Of a DNA stretch of 64,000 bases, positions 28,974 through 38,858 are shown in pieces. Source of the DNA: an uncultured Desulfobulbus sp. (GTDB taxonomy: Bacteria > Desulfobacterota > Desulfobulbia > Desulfobulbales > Desulfobulbaceae); assembly GCF_963665445.1 (NCBI RefSeq), contig NZ_OY762276.1:2078001-2142000 (forward strand), in the 5' to 3' direction. Each line of letters starts with the position of its first letter. Positions within the stretch are counted from its first letter, which is position 1. A program made the translations under genes and the position numbers. Under the pieces are notes generated by a model. It searched no databases. It saw nothing but the letters and a program-made list of their open reading frames with translations, and was not told the origin of the DNA.

Positions 28974-30076
28974 ACCGCCTCCCCGACCTTGGCCTTTTTG
29001 ATCATTTCACTGATCATTTTGCTCAGTGCTTCAGGCAAGCCCTTGATCCGGACATCCAGGAACCCCTGAATGATCAGCTCCCTGGCACATTCTTCACTCA
29101 GCCCACCGGCCATCAGGTAACTGAGCTCATCCTGCGAGATCATGCCCACCGATGCCTCGTGGCTGAGTGAAACCAGCGGCGCTTTTCCCTGCAATTCGGG
29201 TATCGCATGGATGGAACCGCGGGGATTGACCAGCAGGCCGTTGCAGGCCATGGTGCCCTTTACCCCATCGACTTCACCGACGATACAGCCACGGGTGGTC
29301 ACCTGGCCGCCGTCCGAGACCACACGGCTGACGATGTCGGCTTTAGCCCCCTCCCCTCTCAGGAAGATTGTGCCGCCGATATCCAGACTGGATCGCTGCG
29401 GTGCAAAGACAATGGAGTAAAACTCTGCCAGCCCGCCTGCTCCGACCACCGCCACAGGAGCCATCTGCAGATCTCTGACCGGACTCATGGCAACGTAGTT
29501 GGAGATGAACCGTCCCCCTTGCTGAATCCGGGCGGCGGAACGGGGATAGACCGTGACCTCAGGCCCCCAACTGTGGATCATGGTCGAGGTGACGCTCGCC
29601 CCCTCACCGATATAGTATTCGGTGACCCCGATATGACGGCCGGCATTGACATGGGCATTGGCGACACAGCCCGAGATCAGATGCAGGGTGGCCCCCGGTT
29701 CCGCGACGACGACGTTGTGGACCAACTGCGTAGTTTGATCGGTCCGGATATAAAAACATGTCTGCAGGGGTAGGGTCACCGCCTGCCCCTGTCTCGCCCG
29801 GATGAAATAGCCCAGAGGAGCCTGCATATCTTTGACCATCCGGGTATAGGCGTCTTGGTGCGGATCGATCAGATGAAAAACCAGGTCCCGCACCTCATCC
29901 TCCTCCCTCATTGCCAGAGCCAGGGGGAAAATCTCCACCTGTTCGTTGAGCGTTTTGCTTTCCAGGACGCGGTCGTCGGCCGCGAGAAAGGTCCCGGAGC
30001 GGGCCTCTCCTTCACTGTACCCGACACGCTCAAGCCCCCTGCGCTCTGTACGGGAGAGCTGCACACTGTCGCTCAT
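28970..30076 (-). CDS. SufB/SufD family FeS scaffold protein (SmsB-like)
   Basis: 368 residues. Right-handed beta-helix protein of the SufBD family, partner of SufC in FeS cluster assembly. Features: beta-helix core (GATLHLISGCVANAHVNAG, STMIHSWGPEVTVYP), and the C-terminal SHEASVGMISQDELSYLMAGGL segment carrying the conserved His-Glu pair of SufB-type scaffolds. It is shorter than classical SufB (~480) and no SufA, SufD, SufS or SufE gene is present. This fits the minimal two-gene SufCB/SmsCB systems described in archaea and anaerobic bacteria. ATGA overlap with sufC. Confidence 0.9.
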   Translation of the reverse strand: MSDSVQLSRTERRGLERVGYSEGEARSGTFLAADDRVLESKTLNEQVEIFPLALAMREEDEVRDLVFHLIDPHQDAYTRMVKDMQAPLGYFIRARQGQAVTLPLQTCFYIRTDQTTQLVHNVVVAEPGATLHLISGCVANAHVNAGRHIGVTEYYIGEGASVTSTMIHSWGPEVTVYPRSAARIQQGGRFISNYVAMSPVRDLQMAPVAVVGAGGLAEFYSIVFAPQRSSLDIGGTIFLRGEGAKADIVSRVVSDGGQVTTRGCIVGEVDGVKGTMACNGLLVNPRGSIHAIPELQGKAPLVSLSHEASVGMISQDELSYLMAGGLSEECARELIIQGFLDVRIKGLPEALSKMISEMIKKAKVGEAV

Positions 30077-30831
30077 AAGGCATCTCCGACACTTCGTTGC
30101 CCGAGAAAGCGTGCGCTTCCTTCATAGCCATGCTTCTGGATTTCATGAAAGAGGGTACGGGGATTGGCCGTGCAGACGATCCGGCCATCGATAAAGACAT
30201 GTCCCTGATCGGCCTCGATAGAATCGAGGATATAGCCGGTATGGGTGATGATCAGTCCTGCTCTGCGTCGATGGACGGTGGAATGGTCCTTTGCCAGCAG
30301 GGTCTTGATGGCTGCGGAGATGATGGCGATATGCTCCAGGTCAACGCCGGATTCGGGCTCGTCGAGCATGACGAGATCAGGGGATTGGGCGGCGATTTTG
30401 AGCATCTCGGATCGCTTGAGTTCGCCGCCGGAAAAGCCGGCATTGAGTTCCCGGTCTTTGAGGGAATCCAATTCCAGGCTGTGATAGAGCGGAGCACAAT
30501 CGTTCACCTTGGCAATGGCCCGGATAAAGGTCTCCAGTTTGACGCCCTTGATGGCCGGGGGCCGTTGGAATGCCAGCCCCACCCCTTTCTGGGCGATCTC
30601 ATCGGGGCTGAGTCCATCGATCCGTTCCCCGCGAAACCAGACACCGCCCTGAACGATCCGGTATCCCGGCAACCCCATGACCGAAGCCAGCAGGGTCGAT
30701 TTGCCCGAACCGTTTGGCCCGAAGAGAATGTGCGCTTCACCCTCGGCAACGGTCAGCTCCACCCCCTTGAGGATGCTTCGTCCTTCGATTTCGACCCACA
30801 GATCTTTAATCTCCAGCATCACACGGCCCAT
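30073..30831 (-). CDS. sufC: SufC-type FeS assembly ATPase (SmsC-like)
   Basis: 252 residues. ABC-family ATPase without membrane domain that drives the SufB scaffold. Walker A FGPNGSGKST, Q-loop, signature FSGGELKRSEM (the SGGE form with KR, typical of SufC), Walker B LVMLDEPESGVD, and H-loop ITHTG. Start: the ATG at 30831 lies 6 nt after GAGGTG; a GTG at 30840 overlaps that site and is unlikely. First gene of the sufC-sufB-HD-GYP operon; its promoter should lie just upstream, at the edge of a transposase remnant. Confidence 0.93.
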   Translation of the reverse strand: MGRVMLEIKDLWVEIEGRSILKGVELTVAEGEAHILFGPNGSGKSTLLASVMGLPGYRIVQGGVWFRGERIDGLSPDEIAQKGVGLAFQRPPAIKGVKLETFIRAIAKVNDCAPLYHSLELDSLKDRELNAGFSGGELKRSEMLKIAAQSPDLVMLDEPESGVDLEHIAIISAAIKTLLAKDHSTVHRRRAGLIITHTGYILDSIEADQGHVFIDGRIVCTANPRTLFHEIQKHGYEGSARFLGQRSVGDAL

Positions 30832-30919
30832 AGGTTGCACCTCGGCTCGTCGTATGGTTGTGCTTCAGGTAAAAATGGCCTCAATTCAGTTAAACTGATT
30901 ACTTTCCAGAAAAAAATTC

Positions 30920-31162
30920 TCATGGCCGTAGGTTGGGGTACGGGACGCCACCCAACAGCATCATCCCCTTTCGCCATAGTCCAGTGGTAGGGGCATGGCA
31001 GATTTCGCCGATCAGATTGGCTCCATTTACCCGCTTCCGTAGAGCGGTGATCGCATACGGCCAAACTGACATCCAACTCACCTGGCCGTGTTTGACCGGA
31101 TTGAAATGAATCTACCCCACATGTCTTGCAAAGTCCACTTCGTCTCGAATGCAGTGTTCCCC
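30920..31162 (-). pseudogene. REP-associated tyrosine transposase (IS200-like, RAYT), C-terminal remnant
   Basis: Reading the minus strand in one frame from 31162 gives GEHCIRDEVDFARHVG, a TAG stop at 31114-31112, then IHFNPVKHGQVSWMSVWPYA and further residues to a TGA at 30922-30920. This matches the conserved RAYT C-terminus, where the stop replaces the Tyr of the YIHFNPVKHG motif. A second in-frame TAG bounds the 5' end (31165-31163) and the catalytic HUH domain is absent. It is a dead fragment within the 555-bp gap upstream of sufC. The rest of that gap (31166-31395) holds nothing I recognise. Confidence 0.75.
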
Positions 31163-31395
31163 CTACCGGATGAGTATCATCGCCGGGGACAGTCTGGGGC
31201 TTTCGGCGACAGGGGCCACATCGCCTGCGGGTGGTCAGGCACAATCATTATAGCATCGCTCGAATCAACCAACTGGAGGCGATACCTTTGAGCAAGGTTG
31301 ACGGTGAAAATCAGGTGCCGCAATCACCCCGCGCACACCGGTCTTTGATCGTTCTGCCGGGATTATCCGGCACAAAGTTGGGGTTTGCCCTCAAC

Positions 31396-32772
31396 CTACC
31401 CCACCTTGATCCCGTGTTTTTCAATACGATAGGTCAGGGTCGGCCGGGAGATGCCAAGCAGCTGGGCGGCGCGGGTGCGGTTGGAGCCGCTGAGTTCAAG
31501 GGCCTGGACGATGAGTTGTTTGGTGAGTTCATCAAGATTCAGGCCCTGGGGCGGAATCTGGATGTTGAGTTGGCCGATCTGGGTGGCGCCGGCAGAGGAA
31601 GTGGCGAGAAAGGCGAGGTGTTCGGGCAGGATGAGCGGGCCGTCCTCCATGAGGATGACCCGCTCCACCATGTTCTTCAGTTCGCGGATGTTGCCCTTCC
31701 AGGGATAGCGGACCAGCAGTTCCTGGGCCTCGGGGGCGATGCCGCGAAAGGTCTTGTTGAACTGGCGATTGAGCCTTGCCATGAAAAAGCAGACCAGGGG
31801 GACGATGTCTGCCTTGCGTTCGCGCAGCGGGGGGATATCGACCCTGGCGACGTTGAGGCGGTAGTAGAGATCCTCGCGGAAGTCCCCGGCCTTGACCAGT
31901 TGCTCCAGGCGCCGGTTGGTGGCGGCGACCACCCGCACATCCACCCGTTTTTTGTCGGTGCCGCCCACCGGATAGAACTCGCGCTCCTCGAGAAAACGGA
32001 GCAGTTTCACCTGGGCTGAGGTCTGCAACTCACCGATCTCGTCGAGCAAAAGGGTGCCGCCCTCGGCCATCTCGATCTTGCCCTTCTTGCCCTCGGCCAA
32101 ACCTCCGGTAAAGGCGCCTTTGGCGTAGCCGAAGAGTTCGCTCTCCAGAAGGTCCTTGCTGATCGCCCCGCAGTTGATGCCGACAAAGGCCTTGCCCGCG
32201 CGGCTGCTGCGCTGGTGGATGAACCGTGCCACCACCTCCTTGCCCACCCCGCTTTCGCCCTCGATGAGCACGGTGGTGTTATAGGCCTTGGCCGCCTTGT
32301 CGGCAAAATCGAGCACCGCCCGGAACCCCTCGCTCTCGGCAATGATGTCGGCGAGGTTGAAGGCATCGGAGGAGGCGGAACGCAGGGCCTCCACCTCCTG
32401 CACCAAGCGCAGGTTGCCCAGGGCCTTCTCGATGATGATCTCCAGCATCTCGATATCCAGGGGCTTGACCAGGTAATCGTGGGCCCCCATCTTCATCGAG
32501 GTGACCACGGTTTTGATGTCCTCGTAGGCGGTCATCATGATGATGAAGAGATCGCCGTTGATCTTGCGCATCTTGCCCAGGGTCTCGATGCCGTCGATGC
32601 CGGGCAGACGAATATCGAGGAGCACCAGGTCAACGCTCTGTTTCTTCAAAAGGCGCAGGGCCTCTTCGCCGCTGCCCGCGATCAGGGTGTCGTAGCTGCC
32701 CGAGAGAATGTTCTTCAGCGAATTCTGCAGCAGCCGGTCGTCATCAACAATCAGAATTTTATCGCGATACAT
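31396..32772 (-). CDS. NtrC-type sigma-54-dependent response regulator
   Basis: 458 residues. Receiver (about 4-118; phospho-Asp in LVLLDIRLPG, Lys in LVKPLD), AAA+ sigma-54 activator domain (about 145-385; Walker A EGESGVGKE, sigma-54 loop GAFTGG in place of the common GAFTGA, Walker B LLLDEIGEL, R-finger region LREDLYYRLNV), and a Fis-type HTH at the C-terminus (SGSNRTRAAQLLGISRPTL). Its start lies 22 nt inside the kinase gene. It is the likely activator of the two sigma-54 promoters with GCAGCA-N2-TGCTGC sites upstream of the nearby fatty-acid operons (25552 and 38769). Confidence 0.94.
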   Translation of the reverse strand: MYRDKILIVDDDRLLQNSLKNILSGSYDTLIAGSGEEALRLLKKQSVDLVLLDIRLPGIDGIETLGKMRKINGDLFIIMMTAYEDIKTVVTSMKMGAHDYLVKPLDIEMLEIIIEKALGNLRLVQEVEALRSASSDAFNLADIIAESEGFRAVLDFADKAAKAYNTTVLIEGESGVGKEVVARFIHQRSSRAGKAFVGINCGAISKDLLESELFGYAKGAFTGGLAEGKKGKIEMAEGGTLLLDEIGELQTSAQVKLLRFLEEREFYPVGGTDKKRVDVRVVAATNRRLEQLVKAGDFREDLYYRLNVARVDIPPLRERKADIVPLVCFFMARLNRQFNKTFRGIAPEAQELLVRYPWKGNIRELKNMVERVILMEDGPLILPEHLAFLATSSAGATQIGQLNIQIPPQGLNLDELTKQLIVQALELSGSNRTRAAQLLGISRPTLTYRIEKHGIKVG

Positions 32773-34907
32773 CGGCTGCCCTCGGTTTGCTTGATCGGGA
32801 ATTTCAGGGAAAAGGTCGTTCCTGTGCCCTCTTCGCTCTCCACCTCCACCGAGGCGTTATGCTGCTCGAGGATCTTGTGGACGATGGATAGCCCCAGGCC
32901 AGTGCCCTCGGTCTTGGTGGTGAAGAAGGGATTGAAGATCTTGCCCAGATCCTCCTTGGAGATGCCGACGCCATGGTCGGTGAATTGCAGCAGGGCGATA
33001 TCCTGGCCTTTGCCATGCCCCTTGACCACCCGGCCGACAATATCGATTTTGCCGCCGCCGGGCATGGCCTCCATGCCGTTGAGCAGCAGGTTGACAAAGA
33101 CCTGGTGGATCTGATGGGCGTCGATGACCACCTCGGGGATCTCGTCGTAGAGAGTGAGCTGGGCGGTGACTTTCTTTTTCTTGAACTGCGAGTCCATCAG
33201 GGTGATCGCCCCCTTGAGAATGCGAACGATGGAGTTGCTCATCAGGCTGGGTTGGGAGGGCTTGGCAAAGTCGAGCATGCCCTTGACCAGGATGCGGATG
33301 CGGTCGATGCCCTCTTGGGTGTCTTCGATGATGCTGCGGGCATGCTCATCCCCGGCCAGTTTCTTGGCCAAAAGCTGGACGTTGAAGTTGATGCTCGCCA
33401 GGGGATTCCTGATCTCATGGGCAATACCGGCCGACAACTGCCCCAGGGAGGTCAACCGATCGAGACGGCGGATCAGCTCGTCGGTGCGTTTTTCCTCGGT
33501 GAGATCGCGGACAATGAGCATGGCCCCGATCACGTTGCCCTGGTGGTTGCGCAGCAGCGACGAAGTCAGCCCTAAAAAACCCGAGGTGCCGTTGTGCGGA
33601 TTCCAGAACACCTCCTTGCGATTGACCACCGTGTGCTCGTCAAGGGCCAGATCGATGATGCGCACGATTTCATCCTCGAACACCTCGCCCACCTTCTTGC
33701 CCACGGACTCGTTGCGCTTGATGTGGAAGATCTCCTCGGTGCGTTTGTTGATCGAGGTGATCTGCTTGCGCAGATTGATGGAGATCATCGAGTTGGGCGA
33801 ACTCTCGAGGATATACTCGCGAAAGTTGCGCTCGGTCATCACCTGTCCGTAGAGGCGGGCGTTGCGGATCAGGCTTGCGGTCTGACCGGCAAAGATCATC
33901 AGCAGCTTGAGGTCTTCCCCGGTAAAGGCGCCCTGACTGAGGCTTTCCGCACAGACAACGCCGAGAATCCGTTTTTCACTGATCAGGGGCACGGCCAGTT
34001 TCGAGGCAACACCGGGCAGCATTTCCAGATAGCGCTCATCGCGCTGCACATCCTGCACCAGAAGCGGCTGGCCCTGCTCCGCCACCCAGCCGACCAGCCC
34101 CTGACCGACCCGCAATCGGTGATATTGGCGGTCGATATGCTCAAAGACATTGCTACAGGTCAGGGTCAGGTGCTTACCCTCCTCGTCGAGGACAAAAAGC
34201 ATACAGCTGAATGCCTTGGTCAACTTGAGTGTGCTGGCAACCACGCCCTTGTAAAGCTTTTCCAGATGAAAGGTAGAGCTGGTTTTGCGGCTGATCTCCT
34301 GCAGGGTATAGAGTTGTTTGATCTTCTTTTTGTTCTGCTCCTGAAGGCGGGCGTTTTCAATGATAATGCTCGCCTGGTTGGCAAAGGTGGCAAAGGCGTC
34401 GATATCCTTTTTCGTCAGCTTGAGCTTGACGTCGTCCTTGTCGGCTGTGATCAGGCCGATGATATCGCGCTTGATCTGCAAGGGAACCGCCAGGGTGGAG
34501 ACGCGCCGCATGTTGCGCGCGATCTTGATGTCGATGGCAGTCGCATCCGGATAGTTGAGGTAATCTTTGACAAAGATGGTCTTGCCCTCACGCGCCACCC
34601 GGGTTTCCACGCATTCGTGTTCCTTGAGACGATAGGGCAGGCGTACCCGATCCAGTTCCTGCTCATCGAACCCGTGGGTATAGCGGCATTCCAGCAGGGT
34701 CTTGTCCTTGTTGACCAGGAGGATGATCAGGCGGGTGAAGCCGAAGGCCCCGGAGATCTCCTTGACGATGGAGGTGAGGATGGTGTCCAGGGAGATGGGC
34801 CGGGTGAGGAGGGTGCTGATCTTGTGAATGGAGGCGAGCAGTTTGTCCTTGGTCTGCAGGTCTAAGAGGCAGACCGGGTCGGAGGCTGTCTGTTTGTGCC
34901 GCATCAT
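32751..34907 (-). CDS. Soluble histidine kinase with two GAF domains and a PAS domain
   Basis: About 718 residues. Order: GAF (about 20-165), GAF (about 190-335), PAS (about 350-460), HisKA with phospho-His in IAHEIRNPLASI, HATPase with DHGVGI and GTGLGLSIVH boxes. No membrane segment, so the signal is cytoplasmic, plausibly an acyl-CoA, a fatty acid or another small ligand bound by a GAF domain. A longer frame reaches 35171 but its extra ~88 residues are Cys/Pro-rich and unlike a protein domain; the double ATG at 34907/34904 follows GAGG. Paired with the overlapping NtrC-type regulator. Confidence 0.92.
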   Translation of the reverse strand: MMRHKQTASDPVCLLDLQTKDKLLASIHKISTLLTRPISLDTILTSIVKEISGAFGFTRLIILLVNKDKTLLECRYTHGFDEQELDRVRLPYRLKEHECVETRVAREGKTIFVKDYLNYPDATAIDIKIARNMRRVSTLAVPLQIKRDIIGLITADKDDVKLKLTKKDIDAFATFANQASIIIENARLQEQNKKKIKQLYTLQEISRKTSSTFHLEKLYKGVVASTLKLTKAFSCMLFVLDEEGKHLTLTCSNVFEHIDRQYHRLRVGQGLVGWVAEQGQPLLVQDVQRDERYLEMLPGVASKLAVPLISEKRILGVVCAESLSQGAFTGEDLKLLMIFAGQTASLIRNARLYGQVMTERNFREYILESSPNSMISINLRKQITSINKRTEEIFHIKRNESVGKKVGEVFEDEIVRIIDLALDEHTVVNRKEVFWNPHNGTSGFLGLTSSLLRNHQGNVIGAMLIVRDLTEEKRTDELIRRLDRLTSLGQLSAGIAHEIRNPLASINFNVQLLAKKLAGDEHARSIIEDTQEGIDRIRILVKGMLDFAKPSQPSLMSNSIVRILKGAITLMDSQFKKKKVTAQLTLYDEIPEVVIDAHQIHQVFVNLLLNGMEAMPGGGKIDIVGRVVKGHGKGQDIALLQFTDHGVGISKEDLGKIFNPFFTTKTEGTGLGLSIVHKILEQHNASVEVESEEGTGTTFSLKFPIKQTEGSRCIAIKF

Positions 34908-35143
34908 GAACCTCGATGGAGAAGATGACGAGCCGCTCCCAACGCAGCAGGACGCAATGCCCTGCAGGGCAGCCGGAACCGCCGCCCAAGGGGAGATATG
35001 AGGTGAACAACTATCAATAAATTCCAGGTATTGCAAGCAAGATGGTTGCAGCGAACAAGAAACAGCCGGTTCGCCCGGACCGGCGATGAGAGGAAGTTGA
35101 CGCGGGGGACGGATTTTGCTCGACAACCACAGGCAGATTGGGT

Positions 35144-35176
35144 GAGGAGTGCCGCATGGGCAGTGCAGCACTCCTC
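35144..35176 (-). terminator. Possible hairpin terminator after the thiolase operon
   Basis: Perfect 9-bp inverted repeat GAGGAGTGC (35144-35152) and GCACTCCTC (35168-35176) with a 15-nt loop, about 60 nt past the stop of the acyl-CoA dehydrogenase at 35234. No clear T-run follows on the minus strand, so termination is uncertain. The stem also lies upstream of the kinase gene. The rest of 34908-35233 shows no gene. Confidence 0.4.
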
Positions 35177-35233
35177 CTTCATTTACGGATCGGGATAGCT
35201 CAGCCCGATACTGAGCAGCCGAGGGGGAAAAGG

Positions 35234-36382
35234 CTACGCTTTGGCTAAGGAGGCGCCTATCACAACCCGCAAAATCTCGCTTGTTCCTTCATAAATCTCG
35301 GTGATCTTGGCATCGCGCATCATCTGCTCCATGGGATACTGCTCCGGATAGCCAAAGCCATCGTGGAGCTTGGCCGCCTGGGTGGTGACCCGCATCGCCG
35401 TCTCCGAGGCAAAGAGCTTGGCCATGGCCGCCTCCTTGGAGTAGGACAACCCGGCGCTGGCCCGGTAGGCGGCCCGATAGACCATCATCCGCGCGGCATC
35501 GACCTGGGTGGCCAGATCGGCCAGCTGGAAACCGATACCCTGCTCGTTTGCAGCCGCCTTGTCGCGTTGGGCACGCTGGCGGTTCATCTCCAGGGCGGCA
35601 TCCAGGGCGCCCTGGGCAATACCCAGGGCCTGGGAGGCGATGCCGATACGGCCGCCATCCAGGGTCTTCATCGCCACCTTGAACCCCTCCCCTTCCTTGG
35701 CAAGCAGGTTTTCACCGGGGATGCGGCAATTGTTGAACACCAGCTCCATGGTGGGCGAGGAACGGATGCCGAGCTTGGCCTCTTTTTTCCCCATGGTGAA
35801 GCCGGGGGTATCTTTCTCGATGATATAGGCGCTGATGCCGCGGTGCTTCTGCGCACTCTGGTCGCTGCGGGCCATGACCACATAGGTATCGGCGTACCCT
35901 GCGTTGGTGATGAAGATCTTGGCGCCGTTGATGATCCAGTCGCTGCCGTCACGGACAGCGGTGGTGGTGGTGCCGCCCGCATCCGAACCGGCGGAGGACT
36001 CGGTCAGGCCGAAGGCGCCCATCTTTTCGCCCCGGGCCAGGGGTGCCAGATACTCGAGCTTCTGTTCCTCGGTACCGAACAGATAGATCGGGTTGGCCCC
36101 CAGGGAGAGATGGGCCGAGAGGGTAACGCCGGTGGAGGCGCAGACCCTGGAGAGCTCCTCCACCGCGATCGAATAACTGATGTAATCGCCCCCTGCCCCG
36201 CCGTACTCTTCGGGGAAGACGATGCCGGTCAACCCCATCTCGGCGAGCCGGTCGAACATCAGCGCCCGGTCGAAACGGGCCTCCTGGTCGCGGATGCGCA
36301 CCGACGGTGCCACCTCGGTCTCGGCAAATTCCCTGACCAATGTACGGATCTGGTTCTGCTTCTCAGTCAACTCGAAATTCAT
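35234..36382 (-). CDS. Acyl-CoA dehydrogenase
   Basis: 382 residues. Standard FAD acyl-CoA dehydrogenase: FELTEKQNQIRTLVREFAE start, GAFGLTESSAGSDAGG, RIGIASQALGIAQGALDAAL, and the catalytic Glu in TEIYEGTSEILRVVIG. The RxQFG site reads RAQRDKAAANEQGIGFQL, somewhat degenerate, but the base is present. Start at 36382 is fixed by AAGGAG 8 nt upstream. Third gene of the thiolase/3-hydroxyacyl-CoA dehydrogenase operon; electrons would leave through EtfAB and EMO of the other operon. Confidence 0.92.
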   Translation of the reverse strand: MNFELTEKQNQIRTLVREFAETEVAPSVRIRDQEARFDRALMFDRLAEMGLTGIVFPEEYGGAGGDYISYSIAVEELSRVCASTGVTLSAHLSLGANPIYLFGTEEQKLEYLAPLARGEKMGAFGLTESSAGSDAGGTTTTAVRDGSDWIINGAKIFITNAGYADTYVVMARSDQSAQKHRGISAYIIEKDTPGFTMGKKEAKLGIRSSPTMELVFNNCRIPGENLLAKEGEGFKVAMKTLDGGRIGIASQALGIAQGALDAALEMNRQRAQRDKAAANEQGIGFQLADLATQVDAARMMVYRAAYRASAGLSYSKEAAMAKLFASETAMRVTTQAAKLHDGFGYPEQYPMEQMMRDAKITEIYEGTSEILRVVIGASLAKA

Positions 36383-36451
36383 GGTCGCGCTCCTTACAGT
36401 ATTGATTTCGCCCCTGGCCATCTCCCGCCGGGCAGACACGGATTCCAGTCA

Positions 36452-37303
36452 TTATTTGTACTCGTAAAAGCCCCTGCCGGTCTTGCGTCCGAGAAAACCG
36501 GCCTCGACATACTGGCGCAGCAGCGGGCAGGGCCGGTATTTGGGATCGCCCAAGCCCTGGTGCAGGGTTTCCATGATCGCCAGGCAGGTATCCAGGCCGA
36601 TCAGGTCCGCCAGGGCCAGCGGCCCCATGGGATGGTTCATCCCCAGCTTCATCACCGTGTCGATGTCCTCCTTGGTGCCGACCCCGTGATAGAGGCTGAA
36701 CACGGCCTCGTTGATCATCGGCAGGAGGATGCGGTTGGCGATGAAGCCGGGAAAATCGTTGGAGCGCGCCGGGGTCTTGCCCATCTTTTTGGCCAGTTCC
36801 CAGGTGGTGGCCAGCGTCTCTTCCGAGGTGGCCAGGCCGCAGATGATCTCCACCAGCTGCATCACCGGCACCGGGTTCATGAAATGCATCCCGATCACCT
36901 TGTCCGGGCGCCGAGTGTTGGCGGCAATCCGGCCGATGGGGATGGAGGAGGTGTTGGAGGCGAGGATCACCTGCGGGGCGCAGACCTCGTCGAGCATCTG
37001 AAAGAGCTTGAACTTGATGGCCTCGTTCTCCGAGGCGGCCTCGACCACCATGTCCGCCTTGGCCATATCCTTGACATCGGTACTGGCGGTGATGCGGCTT
37101 AATATCCGCTGCCGCTCATCCGCGGCCAACTTGCCCTTGTCGACACTGCGCTGCAGGTTCTTGCCAATGCCTGCAAGGCCGCGCTGGACGAACTCCTCCT
37201 TGATATCGTTGAGAATAACCTGAAGCCCACAGGCTGCGGCCACCTGGGCGATTCCGCTGCCCATCTGTCCGGCACCGATCACGCCAAACGTCTGTACGTC
37301 CAT
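36452..37303 (-). CDS. 3-hydroxybutyryl-CoA (3-hydroxyacyl-CoA) dehydrogenase
   Basis: 283 residues, the length of the stand-alone short-chain enzyme. NAD(P)-dependent oxidation of 3-hydroxyacyl-CoA. Rossmann motif [16 protein letters not shown] at the N-terminus, catalytic His in [12 protein letters not shown] with partner Glu in [15 protein letters not shown], and the C-terminal dimer domain with [13 protein letters not shown] and [17 protein letters not shown]. Ribosome site AGGGAG before the ATG at 37303. Confidence 0.95.
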   Translation of the reverse strand: MDVQTFGVIGAGQMGSGIAQVAAACGLQVILNDIKEEFVQRGLAGIGKNLQRSVDKGKLAADERQRILSRITASTDVKDMAKADMVVEAASENEAIKFKLFQMLDEVCAPQVILASNTSSIPIGRIAANTRRPDKVIGMHFMNPVPVMQLVEIICGLATSEETLATTWELAKKMGKTPARSNDFPGFIANRILLPMINEAVFSLYHGVGTKEDIDTVMKLGMNHPMGPLALADLIGLDTCLAIMETLHQGLGDPKYRPCPLLRQYVEAGFLGRKTGRGFYEYK

Positions 37304-37353
37304 GCTCGTTCTCCCTTGGGATAGTGTTTGCTCTTTGGAAAGGTGGTGCCGAT

Positions 37354-38643
37354 TCAGCGGTTGTTGATCACCATGGCCATGCCCATGCCGCCGCCGATGC
37401 ACATGGAGATCAGACCGGTCGCCTTGGGCATGCGCTGCAGCTGATACATGGCGCTCACCATCTGGCGCGCACCGGTGCAACCGACCGGATGGCCCATGGA
37501 GATGCCGCTGCCCAGCTGATTGGGTTTCTCCACATCGATGCCCAGCTCGAGCATGCAGCCAATGGCCTGGGAGGCAAAGGCTTCATTGAGCTCGATCAGG
37601 TCGATATCGCCGATTTTCTTGCCCGCCTGGGCCAGGGCCTTGCCAATGGCCGGTACCGGCCCCAGCCCCATGTAGGCGGGATCAAGACCGCCGGAGGCGA
37701 AACTCTCGATGGTGACCAGGGGCTTGAGCCCCAGCTGTCTGGCGCGGGTACTGCTCATCATCAGCACCGCGGCCGCGCCGTCGTTGATTCCGGAGGCATT
37801 GCCGGCGGTAACGGTGCCGTCCTTGGCAAAGGCCGGTTTGAGCTTGGCCAGTTTTTCCTCCGAGGTCTCCATCGGCCGCTCGTCCTGGGCAAAGAGGGTC
37901 TCCTCTCTGCCGGCGCGCACCGGCACCGGCACGATCTCCTCGACAAAGAGGCCGTCGCGGATGCCGCGCAGGGCGCGGGCATGGCTGAGCGCGGCCATCT
38001 TGTCCTGGTCGGCACGGCTGATGGTGTAGCGGCGGGCGATGTTCTCGGCGGTGACGCCCATGTGGTAGCCGTAAAAGATCTCGTAGAGGCCGTCGTAGAC
38101 CATCAGGTCGTGAACCTGGCCGATGCCGGTGAGCTCCATGCGATGCCCCCATCTCGCCTTGAGCAGCCCCATGGGCACCATGCTCATGTTCTCCTGGCCG
38201 CCGGCGAGGATCACTTCAGCCTGACCGGTGGCAATGGCCTGGGCTCCGAGGGCTATGGCCTTCAGTCCCGAACCGCAGACCTTGTTGATGGTGAAGGCGG
38301 GTGTCTCCTTGGGCAGACCGGCCTGGATCATGGCCTGGCGGGCGGTGTTCTGCCCCTGACCAGCCTGGAGGACGTTGCCCATGATCACCTCGTCAACCAC
38401 AATCTCAGGGGCCTGCTCATCCCAGGCGGCGTAGCGCTGCTCCAGTTCGATCAACCCTTGCCCGCGGATCTTACTGGGGGTGAACTCCCGCATCGCTGCG
38501 CCGGCAACCGGCCGCAGGCCTGCCTTGCGCAGGGTTTCCCCCATGACCATGGCGCCCAGGGTGACCACCGGAGTGTTTTTCAGGCTGCCGCCAAAGGCGC
38601 CGACCGCTGTTCGGCTTCCGCTCACAATCACCACTTCGTTCAT
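37354..38643 (-). CDS. Thiolase (acetyl-CoA C-acyltransferase)
   Basis: 429 residues, slightly longer than the usual ~393. Cleaves 3-ketoacyl-CoA with CoA or condenses acetyl-CoA. Active-site Cys in [23 protein letters not shown] with the His-associated region, [12 protein letters not shown] with catalytic His, and the second Cys in [12 protein letters not shown]. An internal stretch (about 40-70, [19 protein letters not shown]) is an insertion compared with common thiolases. Start at 38643 from GAGGAG 9 nt upstream. First gene of the operon, behind a sigma-54 promoter. Confidence 0.94.
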   Translation of the reverse strand: MNEVVIVSGSRTAVGAFGGSLKNTPVVTLGAMVMGETLRKAGLRPVAGAAMREFTPSKIRGQGLIELEQRYAAWDEQAPEIVVDEVIMGNVLQAGQGQNTARQAMIQAGLPKETPAFTINKVCGSGLKAIALGAQAIATGQAEVILAGGQENMSMVPMGLLKARWGHRMELTGIGQVHDLMVYDGLYEIFYGYHMGVTAENIARRYTISRADQDKMAALSHARALRGIRDGLFVEEIVPVPVRAGREETLFAQDERPMETSEEKLAKLKPAFAKDGTVTAGNASGINDGAAAVLMMSSTRARQLGLKPLVTIESFASGGLDPAYMGLGPVPAIGKALAQAGKKIGDIDLIELNEAFASQAIGCMLELGIDVEKPNQLGSGISMGHPVGCTGARQMVSAMYQLQRMPKATGLISMCIGGGMGMAMVINNR

Positions 38644-38709
38644 GGATGTTCGCTCCTCGTGTTGTGCAGTATTGATGGGGGGTGGCTGACTTCTCAGTCC
38701 GCGATACAC

Positions 38710-38743
38710 CCGATTGGCGCAAGCTGCGCAGATGCGCAATCGG
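38710..38743 (-). other. Hairpin in the thiolase operon leader
   Basis: CCGATTGGCGCA (38710-38721) pairs with TGCGCAATCGG (38733-38743) with one bulge, inside the ~115-nt leader between the predicted sigma-54 start and the thiolase ATG. It could stabilise the message or modulate translation; function unknown. Confidence 0.4.
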
Positions 38744-38768
38744 CGTGGACGATTCTAGCCCGTCTGGA

Positions 38769-38783
38769 GCACGGGCCGTGCCA
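38769..38783 (-). promoter_or_regulatory. Sigma-54 promoter of the thiolase operon
   Basis: On the minus strand: TGGCAC-GGCCC-GTGC, keeping GG-N10-GC; the -12 box is GTGC rather than TTGC. The 13-bp core is also a palindrome (GCACGG-G-CCGTGC), so a repressor site cannot be excluded. Supported by the matching upstream sites. Confidence 0.65.
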
Positions 38784-38858
38784 GCCTGCAACCAATCGAT
38801 CAATTATCTGTAATAACTTAATAAATTAAAGAAGAAGACGGCAAGAGCCTGCAAGAGT

